Positions 18,334-25,886 of a stretch of DNA of 30,830 bases are shown one piece after another; position 1 is the first letter of the stretch, and every line of letters starts with the position of its first letter. The stretch covers positions 1-30,830 of the forward strand of contig CAKOGP040001225.1 of the NCBI GenBank assembly GCA_933822405.4, read 5' to 3'. The notes beneath the pieces were generated by a model that did not search any database, had not been told where the DNA came from, and saw only the letters and a program-made list of their open reading frames with translations. The translations under genes and the position numbers were made by a program. The DNA comes from Cylindrotheca closterium (Eukaryota; Bacillariophyta; Bacillariophyceae; Bacillariales; Bacillariaceae).

Positions 18334-19310
18334 ATTCCATCTTGAACATAAGATTTACCACTCCTGGTTTTCCTTGGACTGAATATGTCCTCTTTATTCA
18401 CTTCATCATTTCCATAATTATCGTCGTCACTTGATTTCTCCGAATTATCGTCAGATTCATTATTTTCATTCTCATTATCATCCAAATTCGCCACAAATTC
18501 GCGAACATCGTTGACTTGATTTTCACATTCTTTGATTTCATCTTGAATTTGATCAATTAAGTCGTCATTTTCCTCATATGTTTCGCGTGTTTCCTCGATT
18601 TGTTCCTCATCGTTAAGTGATTCGACATCTTCTTTGTCCTTTTGAATGTCTTCTTCAATTTCTTGAATCTTTTCATTTAAATCCTCATCATTCTGATATT
18701 TGTCATTTGGATTGGGATCTTGATCGGAATCGTCATCATCATTTTTCCGTCTCAATCGTTCATAAATACTTGCAACACTCCTGTCTTCTGTCTGTTCTTC
18801 AACATTTTCGGTGTGTTCAACATCATAGTTTTCAATAAATTCTTCCGCTTCTTCAAGTAAAGCATCAATTTCATCTTGATCAATCTTTTCATTACGAAGA
18901 TTCTCATCGCTTTGTTTGTATTCATTTTCGCGTGGAATATATGTATCATCCCACAGTTCATCTGGGTCCACTCCTGCGAGCAAATCACCATCCAATATGA
19001 TTTCACCATTCTTCCAATGATAAGTACGCAAATCACGAACGCCCTCGTCGTGTGCCATTTGTTCCACAATTTTGATCACTTGCTTGGTGATCGGAAGTAC
19101 CGTTACATAGGGTCTCGTTACTGTCTTTTTTGTATTAAGATCAAGTAACATATGTCCCGCTTGTATGTTGTCATTTACTCCAAGATAAATACCATCAATT
19201 GTTCTTGATCGTTGACTGTTGTTGGTTGTGTGACCATATCCTTGTACAAAGGATCCAATTTCAGCAACACATTCTTTTGAAAAATCTACCGGTTTTCGTC
19301 TCACAATCAT
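18334..19310 (-). pseudogene. Copia integrase C-terminal region and acidic linker
   Basis: The frame opens at MIVRRKPVDFSKEC directly after the TAG at 19338-19340. The segment TIDGIYLGVNDNIQAGHMLL and the following VTRPYVTVLPIT are the post-core integrase region that typically carries a conserved Gly-rich strand in copia elements. After about residue 140 it becomes a very acidic Glu/Asp/Asn linker of about 170 residues, ending SPRKTRSGKSYVQDG at the gap. Family members continue here into the reverse transcriptase, which is not present. Confidence 0.7.
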
Positions 19311-19337
19311 GTGTGGACTGTAATATTTCGAAATTCC

Positions 19338-20889
19338 CTACTTTGCAGGATAAAAGTTAATAACCTTTGTCACATGCTTGAGTAAAGCAATAGTCAAAAC
19401 CTTGGGAATTGCCTTGAACACCATTCGATGATAGTGTGCTCGGAAAAATCCTTACAATGTTTGATTGCTGCGCTCAATAGTTGGTTCGTGTTCGCCCGGC
19501 GCGGCGTAATTCACGGTCACATCCAAATTATCTTTCACGTCATCAAATACCGGTTTGAATTCGTTGTCGCAATAAATAGTTTTGATTCGAAATTCCGCAT
19601 GATTATAAATGCGTAAAATTTTGTCAATCGACTTGTAAATAGCATCCTTCGTCCGATCTTTCAGTTCAGTACTGAATCGGAATTTGATCGCTTTGTCAAT
19701 ACTGACAAAAAACGCGACATTGTTGATAAACATAATGTCGATACATAAATCCAGGTTCAAATTGTGTTTCAGGAGTTCCTTGGGCATTTCGATCCAATCA
19801 TCAACCACCGCCTTCGGTGTTGGTCGCTTTTGTTTGCCCTTAATTGTTGAAACGCTCGGTCCATATATCTTTTCAGAGATATTAACATCTTCCTCTGTAA
19901 TTGGACAATTTTTGAAAAAATTTCCCCGAATCGCCAACTTGAATAGTTCTGCACCAGGTGCCCCCATCATATGATAGCCACTCCGTGCAACATTTGCTCG
20001 TTTCACTTGTTTGTTTGTGAAACCCTCTTTGTTCTTCTCCACACTCTGTAGAGCACAGTACCCTTCCATATTATCATTTAAATTGTTAGGTACTATGTGA
20101 ATTTCATCTAGTTCCATGCCAGCAGGAACTTCATCATATATAAATCCTCTTCCATCTGTCCATTCGTGAAAATCTTTTCGAATACCTCGTCGTTTTGCTT
20201 CTTCAGCAAATGTAACCGTTAGTCTGGAAAAGATATCTAAGTCATCGAAATCCCATCGTCGGTCTTTAGCCAGTTCATAACACCATTGAGCAAATTTCGT
20301 CCATTTCCATAAATCATGATATCCATTCATTGGTTCTCCGATATTAATCCTATCACGCTGTAGGATGAATGCCATTCCTTTGTATCTCTCAATTTCAATA
20401 TCAAATCGTGGGTCTACTCCAGCATTGTCAATTCCACGTGCATGATTATGGAACATTGCTGTTGCCACAGCAGGTTCGTCTACCAGAGTATATAATCCAT
20501 TGCGATGTCCAAATCGCCATGTAGTCCCGTTTCTGGTCACAAAGAAGCTGTTCTCTCTCTTTGTGTCCATAAATACATCAAATCCATCTTGTACCATATT
20601 CGACAAGCTGTTGACGTTGTCGCTAGCTCGTGTGTCAAGCTTACACACAGAGTCAAATACCTTATCAATTCCTTCTCGATAAAGTTCTCTTCCCTCGACA
20701 TTAGAGGCATAATGGAATCCTCCATGAATTCTTTGCAGACTTTCTTCTTTAAAGTCATCTTCATTGGTTCGCAAATGAAAAGTAGATCCACTATCCAGGT
20801 GGATACCAGTATTGTTGTGTTGAAATAACATCATCCCTTGTTGTCTTGGATGATTGTCAGTATGTCCTCGTTGAATAAATTGTCCTCCA
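19338..20889 (-). pseudogene. Copia protease and integrase core, with two stops
   Basis: The aspartic protease site is LDSGSTFHL (about 20780-20800). RNGLYTLVDE (about 20480) marks the GAG-pre-integrase region. The integrase acidic residues are Asp in LCIDIMFIN (codon about 19738-19740), Asp in IYCDNEF (19566-19568) and Glu in the PTIERSNQTL block, which corresponds to the GVAERKNRTL block of other copia integrases. After NQTL comes TAA (19452-19454). The same frame then carries on with YHRMVFKAIPKVLTIALLK and VINFYPAK before TAG (19338-19340). Between pre-integrase and integrase lies an extra region of about 130 residues (e.g. FAQWCYELAKDRRWDF) that I cannot assign. The 1,065-codon ORF that includes it begins in Helitron sequence and is a chimera. 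Confidence 0.75.
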
Positions 20890-21075
20890 TCAACAGCTAT
20901 CTCACATTGATCTGTTCCTGTGGTTGTTGTAGGGATAGTTGTGGTAGGGAGATCCTCAGCACCAAAATGCTCGGAGACATGACTCCTGTTTACGCTATTG
21001 TTGTGTTCCTGATCACCAACTACCACCCTCTGCTGGTCTTCATCATTTGTTGGCGCTGCAACAAAATTCCACGGT
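20890..21075 (-). repeat. ~186-bp duplicate of Helitron exon 3 sequence, copy B
   Basis: It matches 18138-18323 with one observed difference. At its copia-facing edge (about 20890) sequence similarity to copy A ends within tcaacagctat. On the other side it continues into Helitron exon 3, so this is the copy in natural context at its 5' side. Confidence 0.9.
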
Positions 21076-22679
21076 TCTTCCAAATTGTCCTCTGCTACCA
21101 TGTCATAACTACCAAAGCTAGAGCCCGAATCACTATTGTCCTCCATTATGCAATTTGCTCCGTATTCACCAACTATATCTTGCGGCAGTTCGTGTCCCGC
21201 AGTTGGCCCTAGGGCTTCCGGCAGAACATGATTAGCTATGCTTGATTCACAACGTCCCCTGAAGGCGCCATCATCAGAAACCCCATCATTACTGAAGAAA
21301 CAGGATCCTACTTCTGAAAGGAACATCGCAGCCTCCGGACCAATTGAATTGCACCTATTCCTTGATTTGCTCAGATGATTGTCACAAATCGAAATATTGC
21401 AACAGTCAAGATATGGACATGAGTAACTGCCAAACTGCCCGCAAACTTCATCACGATTGTGCTGCCACCCTTCCCTGCAGACGCATTTGTATGTGTTTTC
21501 TGAGCTTTTTTTGTGATGATGATTCAGCACAAGTGGACATTTGTGAACGTCGCAGTGTACACATCTTTGACCTCCAATGGCTGCCAAATACCTTCTTTTC
21601 AAACTAGTCAGCTTGCCCACACTTCTTCTGGGACAAAACACAGCTATGCGGGCACCAAGGTAGGCACCATCATGCAAATCAGCACCTTCGTATCGACACA
21701 GGTGCAAGGCGCCATTCTGAACCCAGAACTTTTGACCTTTGTGTCGAACAAACATTTGCCTGTTATCAAGGTTCCCTGACACTAAACAACGTAACTCGAA
21801 AGACTCAGCACGATCCGTTGTTACTTCCGGATACTTTGGATTGACACATATCACAACCTCTTTACCTTCTAATTCTTGGTCAGAAGCTTCAACTTGTGAC
21901 AATGATCCCTCAACAACAAATACAGACCTGCAAGAACAAAACAGGTCAGCAGTCTTTGCTTTGTCATTTAGTGTATCCTCAAGCCGAACGGGAAAAAGAT
22001 CATGAACCTTTTTCTCGGCCAGTGCTGGGAAATACCGAGACTTTGCTGTCTTCCCTGGAATAGTGAGCACATTTGATGCAAACTGCAACCAATGTCCATG
22101 CCATGATCTATTATCTTCCACAGAACTTGCAATCGCTTGCCACAGGTCCCGCACCCTTCCTGTGATACATAAGAACATCCAAAACCCAAAGTCGCCATTA
22201 GTCACTTTGTGAAAACGTTGACCATGACCGTCTAGCGGGTGAACCTCAACAAAATCTGATGGCCAAGGAGGAGCAAACAGTTTTTCGGCAAAGTGATCTC
22301 CGTCATCTTCAAAAACTTTGATAGTTTTTGAGGCTTCTTCGTACATCATTTCCTGCAGTTTTACAGCGACGTCACAAGGCACAAAAGTCGAAGTTGCTGT
22401 TTCCGGCAACTCCATCAGGTCTGGATATTTCAGTTCTGAAGCCCTGAAAATAGACTCAATAGTGTCTCTAGACATGTACAACGGGCTATTCTTGTCTGTT
22501 GATCTCTCATTGATCTGAGCCCTAATGTCTGGGCGGCCTTGAATAGAAAGAAAATCTCTGTTGCAAGACAGCGTATCAGACTTCATTGGCACATTAGAAG
22601 TGGTAACATAGGCAGAGTCAATGCCCCCAAAACCACCAACTTGTTTCACGGTGCAGAAAGTGTCGCTAAAAACGTTGGG
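20890..22679 (-). CDS. Helitron transposase, exon 3 proximal part: Cys-rich N-terminal region
   Basis: The exon opens at an acceptor TTTCAG|CCC (22680) in phase 0 with exon 2 and is open for about 596 codons to the copia junction. The first ~300 residues look globular. A Cys/His-rich cluster follows at about 21370-21590: RCVHCDVHKCPLVLNHHH, then YKCVCREGWQHNRDEVCG, then SCPYLDCCNISICDNH. It holds over a dozen Cys/His and very likely binds several zinc ions for DNA or protein recognition. Next comes a Ser/Asp/Glu-rich and Thr-rich linker leading to the Helitron-like N domain. GTG at 22649 would be a spurious start. Its natural continuation is the sequence after copy A at 18137. Confidence 0.75.
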
Positions 22680-22743
22680 CTGAAACTAGAGAATAAGTAA
22701 AATGACTAAATGACAAAAGGATTTGGAATCAACACCACCTTAC
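22680..22743 (-). other. 64-bp intron of the Helitron gene
   Basis: The donor is AAG|GTAAGG and the acceptor is CTAGTTTCAG. Removing it joins RRFK to PNVFSDTFC in phase 0 with no stop. Confidence 0.8.
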
Positions 22744-23109
22744 CTTGAATCTCCTATTAGTCCTTGATCGTATGGCAACCGGCGCAAAACTATTTGCATG
22801 GGGTGTATATATAGTTCCGGTAGGCGATTCAGGTACATGTAAGTACGCAACCTTTGTACTTGTCGAATGCTCTCGACAGCACAAGATCATCGGTCCATCA
22901 TCTGTAATAGCAATACCAGGGGAACAAACAAATTTTTCCAGTATCAAACATACACTCGGATATGACGGAGAAATAAAATCGGTCCAATTCTTGCCTTTTG
23001 GCGCTTCATAACATTGCATCTCGTAATTGGAGTAGCACCATAGGAAGTCCTTCAGCGGGACATGGTTTGTTTTGTGAAGGAATTCCGAACATCCAAAAGG
23101 GCACCTGAT
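22744..23109 (-). CDS. Helitron transposase, exon 2
   Basis: It is exactly 366 bases, 122 codons, open throughout, between an AAATAG acceptor and a GTAAGG donor. It begins IRCPFGCSEFLHKTNH, a Cys-x3-Cys motif with a downstream His that could complete a zinc site. Near its middle are VCSPGIAI and ILCCREHS. The segment belongs to the N-terminal extension upstream of the Rep domain. It has no function I can name. The ATG at 23019 is internal and not a start. Confidence 0.7.
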
Positions 23110-23209
23110 CTATTTTGCCAATCAGAAAAAGAAATGGGTAAAATCAAAAAGTAAGGTGAACAGGGCTCTTGAGAGGGAATCAAATATTTGTTGCTCTGAT
23201 CAAACGTAC
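23110..23209 (-). other. 100-bp intron of the Helitron gene
   Basis: The donor is GAG|GTACGT and the acceptor is GCAAAATAG. Removing it joins AYPE to IRCPFGC in phase 0. Confidence 0.8.
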
Positions 23210-23713
23210 CTCGGGATAAGCAAAGTGTTTGTCCATTTGCTTTGTCAGACGAACCCATCCCAAGTCGTCTATTGCTTCTTTCACTTCCTCTAGCTCCTCT
23301 GTGAAATCAACAAACAATGATTTCTCAGTTTCATCAAAATTGTACATCGCGAAATGTGATCTCCACCAGGGTCTCCATGTGCTTGGTATCAACTGCCATT
23401 TCTCGTAAACAGAGACATTGATGGAATGCTCAGAATTCTCATGAACCAGAAACTTGTAAACCATGGCCGGCCAGTAGTCAGCAGGATCATTTGAGCCGCC
23501 TAGAAGGTAATGATCGCAACATGAACACAACCATACTTTTAGTGCGTCTTGTCCGTGCACTCGAAGAATAATGTTTTCTTCAGTTGTTAGTTTTGGCACG
23601 CAATTATAAGTCTTTCTGTGTCTTCCTCTCAATAGTACTCTTGAATACTGTTTCACCCTCACGTCATCCCCTGTTCTCTTGCAATTGACGCATCGAAGAT
23701 TAGTCGCACTCAT
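23210..23713 (-). CDS. Helitron transposase, exon 1 (putative start)
   Basis: 168 codons run from an ATG at 23711-23713 to the donor. The start encodes MSATNLRCVNCKRTGDD, with Cys-x2-Cys, and a second Cys group LCSCCDHYLLGG lies about 55 residues later, so a zinc-binding module is likely. A Trp-rich stretch follows (STWRPWWRSHF). No ATG-opened frame precedes it within 150 bases, and the upstream sequence is AT-rich, which supports this start. The exon has no recognised family. It belongs to the same transcript because exons 1 to 3 join in phase with good splice borders. Confidence 0.65.
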
Positions 23714-24234
23714 GGTTCTTATGTTTTTCTCTTTTGTTTTGGTTTCTTTTGATTTTGTGATCTCGAAGAAACTTTCGGTACAGTCAGTCTACAAGCTGGT
23801 TTTCAACGTGAACCGATTCGAAAAAAGTCTGGAAGTCGGAACAGAAGCATCTAAGTGTAAAAACGTATTTATATAAAAAAATGTTTTAAAAAAAAGTGCA
23901 TGATTAAATCAGACACCAGTCTTTAAATTCGGGAGTTGGATTTGTTAAGTAGGGATTCAAAGAATGAAGGAGGTTGTTAAGTAGGGATCGGACATGAAGG
24001 AAGCTGTTATTAAGTAGGGATCCAAACATGACCGAGGCATGAGGAGGTTATTACACAGGGTCCGAAAATTTCTCGTACAATACACTACAAGGAAGATTTC
24101 GATGCAAAACGAAACCAAAAATACACGCGTCTAAACAAAAACAAAAATATTTGTAAAATATTTACAACAGGAGAAATCACACTTAGAAAACGAAAAGCAT
24201 AAAAAATATAAATCATAGTATTGGACATTTCCAG
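23714..24234. other. Intergenic region upstream of the Helitron gene, with short direct repeats
   Basis: The sequence is AT-rich. Three near copies of gttaagtagggat occur at 23944, 23976 and 24009 (the third starts with a), spaced 32-33 bp, each followed by a related catgaagg/atgaagg element. This should include the Helitron promoter and the 3' end of the 24235 ORF. The Helitron 5' end (TC start) was not identified. Confidence 0.5.
23944..24053. repeat. Short imperfect tandem repeat (period 32-33 bp, about three units)
   Basis: The core gttaagtagggat repeats at 23944-23956, 23976-23988 and 24009-24021, with variants of atgaaggagg or atgaccgagg between. A fourth weak match, ttattacacagggt, follows at about 24049. 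It could be a minisatellite or the subterminal repeats of an element. Confidence 0.65.
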
Positions 24235-24681
24235 CTACACATCAGATGTGAGAACATCACCCACTGTGGAAACAGCAGACAAACCAACACAACAAATAAG
24301 CGGCAGGACAGTTTCAAGATGCTTTTCCAACTCCTGAATGTAATACTGTCTCGCAAACTCAAGTTTTTCGGCCTTAACTTCATGATCGTAGTCATACTCA
24401 TCAACACGAGGATATTTGGACGGACGCCATGGGGTGCACTCTTCATCAGAGTCTTCCGCTTCGTTTCCCTGTTTTGATTTTTTGTCTTCTTCGTCTTGCT
24501 TTTCTTCGCAATTTGAACCGTAGCGAAGCCGACTGCAATAATGGAACTTGGAAATCGATCGCCCTATGTTCTCATCCATATAATCGTATACCGCATGGCT
24601 GTGTTCTAGCATCCATGGTTCCCAAGCTGTGATGCGCCTTTGACTTGGATAACCGCATGTCTTTTCGTATTTGGTCTTCAA
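24235..24681 (-). CDS. Unknown ORF with acidic-basic middle, probably downstream frame of the next gene
   Basis: 148 codons are open from a TTG (not a convincing start) to TAG/TGA at 24235. It contains TCGYPSQRRITAWEPWML, a charged stretch (EEKQDEEDKKSKQGNEAED) and a hydrophobic end (LETVLPLICCVGLSAVST). It overlaps the 24678-25607 ORF end by four bases. The open frame also extends upstream past 24681 for tens of codons (SSVDGRYDGNEPK), so the two ORFs may be one gene split by a frameshift near 24700-24740. No family recognised. Confidence 0.45.
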   Translation of the reverse strand: MKTKYEKTCGYPSQRRITAWEPWMLEHSHAVYDYMDENIGRSISKFHYCSRLRYGSNCEEKQDEEDKKSKQGNEAEDSDEECTPWRPSKYPRVDEYDYDHEVKAEKLEFARQYYIQELEKHLETVLPLICCVGLSAVSTVGDVLTSDV

Positions 24682-25607
24682 CTTCGGTTCGTTCCCATCA
24701 TAACGCCCATCAACAGAGCTAGCATACGTTGTACAAGTGCTCCAATCACAGCTGGTATTTCCGTTTTCTCTCTCTTAACTTCCTCTGACACGACCTTGAA
24801 GACAACTTCGAGGCCTCTCGCTTGTGATCTTGTATCACCAAGAGAGAGCAATTCCTTTTTGGAAAATTTCAAATAGGCATGGAGCTTCTCTTTTGTACTA
24901 CTATATTTCATCGCTTCGATCTTGTTAAACACGATAGTCCACGCGAGCGTCAGGTGCTGTGCATATAGCTCCGCGAAGCAATATGGAAATCCGACATGGT
25001 CGCCGAACACAAAACGTCTAGCAGTTGACAGAAAGATTTCCAACAACTGGTCCTCCTCGCAACCGACGATGCAGATCTGGCAAAAACACTTTGCTATTTC
25101 CTTGAACTTTGCAGCATGGGCATTTCGTGTAGGATGGCCCACCCAGTCACTGAGACATTGGAACCCGCTTAGCAACCTTGCCATGACTTTAGCGGTAACA
25201 ACGCAGTCTTGTGCATATTTTCGACACAGCCGAATAACAGTGTCGTTCATAAAACCACTGCTGATCAGGCGATCTCTGACTCTGCTGTCACGCTCTGCCC
25301 AAACAGCTAAGAACTCAAGTAAGTCGCGTATGAACCCCCTTCCGGCGGTTTCGTCGTCGAGCACATGGGTAATTTTCCCCCTTCTTATGTGCCTGTCCAC
25401 TTCAACCATTTGCACAAGGCAGTGGTCCAACAGCTCAAGCAACGTACTGTGATTTGTCTCAAGCCAGGCCAACAGGTCTTCTGGGTGTGGTGAGTCACGC
25501 AATGCCACTTTCATCACAGCCATGTAACCACATGCTTTCTGCGGGTCAGATTCGAAAGTCGGTAACCATTTGCGGTCTACTTCAAATCCAGAAAACTGGA
25601 TCAGCAT
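24678..25607 (-). CDS. Unknown alpha-helical protein, 309 residues
   Basis: The ORF starts at an ATG at 25605-25607. It is rich in Leu, Val and charged residues with repeated helical patterns (LLELLDHCLVQMVEV, FIRDLLEFLAVWAER, VTAKVMARLLSGFQCL) and looks all-alpha, possibly ARM/HEAT-like. No catalytic motif or known family. It ends MMGTNRS at 24678, where a second open frame takes over. The 279-bp spacing to the next minus-strand ORF upstream (27716-25887) suggests separate transcripts. Confidence 0.5.
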   Translation of the reverse strand: MLIQFSGFEVDRKWLPTFESDPQKACGYMAVMKVALRDSPHPEDLLAWLETNHSTLLELLDHCLVQMVEVDRHIRRGKITHVLDDETAGRGFIRDLLEFLAVWAERDSRVRDRLISSGFMNDTVIRLCRKYAQDCVVTAKVMARLLSGFQCLSDWVGHPTRNAHAAKFKEIAKCFCQICIVGCEEDQLLEIFLSTARRFVFGDHVGFPYCFAELYAQHLTLAWTIVFNKIEAMKYSSTKEKLHAYLKFSKKELLSLGDTRSQARGLEVVFKVVSEEVKREKTEIPAVIGALVQRMLALLMGVMMGTNRS

Positions 25608-25886
25608 CTTCAGTTCAGATTTTTATCAGTTTTTATTCAAGTTCGATAATTTTTATGAGATCGATCAATTTGTGTGCTATTTTCTATTTCTGGTCGCGGT
25701 GCCAGCTCCTGAACAACAAGAATAATAGATCGCGGCTGAATTTTTCTCTAGCCATACGGGCTACCTATATATCAAGCAAACAAATCAAGCAAACGTACAA
25801 GTACGGTACCAAACAAACGTTCCAAGCAAATGTATGTGCATAGCTATTATAAAATTGTATTATAGAAACCACGAGTACAATAAATA
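25608..25886. other. Intergenic AT-rich region
   Basis: No gene or repeat recognised. It should hold the promoter of the 25607 ORF and the 3' end of the 27716 ORF. The two genes run the same way. Confidence 0.4.

Larger units (their letters stand above)
18334..20889 (-). mobile_element. Copia-type retroelement fragment (protease to post-integrase linker), decayed
   Basis: On the minus strand it contains a protease, a GAG-pre-integrase-like segment, an integrase core and the long acidic linker that precedes reverse transcriptase in copia elements. RT, RNase H, LTRs and most of gag are absent. Two in-frame stops, TAA at 19452-19454 and TAG at 19338-19340, separate the integrase from the linker ORF, yet all three segments share one frame. 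The sequence style fits the copia lineages common in diatoms. It is fused in frame to Helitron coding sequence at about 20890 and ends at the N gap. Confidence 0.8.
13215..23713 (-). mobile_element. Large Helitron with Rep-helicase-GIY-YIG transposase
   Basis: The span covers the coding exons only, since the element ends were not identified. On the minus strand it encodes a Cys-rich N-terminal extension (exons 1-3), the Helitron-like N domain, an HUH/Y2 Rep nuclease, a PIF1-family helicase and a terminal GIY-YIG nuclease domain. Rep plus helicase in one protein is diagnostic of Helitrons, which move by single-strand nicking and rolling-circle-type replication. Three small introns are supported by frame continuity. 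A copia fragment, a ~186-bp duplication and an N gap interrupt exon 3, and a TGA lies at 18047-18049. The 9505-12862 and 24235-27716 genes might be cargo. Confidence 0.85.

Noticed and set aside
19452..22649. A single natural 1,065-residue protein
   Set aside because: It begins with an internal GTG of Helitron exon 3 and passes into copia sequence at a duplicated junction; treated as a chimera.
23944..24053. CRISPR-like or telomeric repeat
   Set aside because: Only three imperfect copies with a 32-33 bp period and no unique spacers; not a telomere motif.
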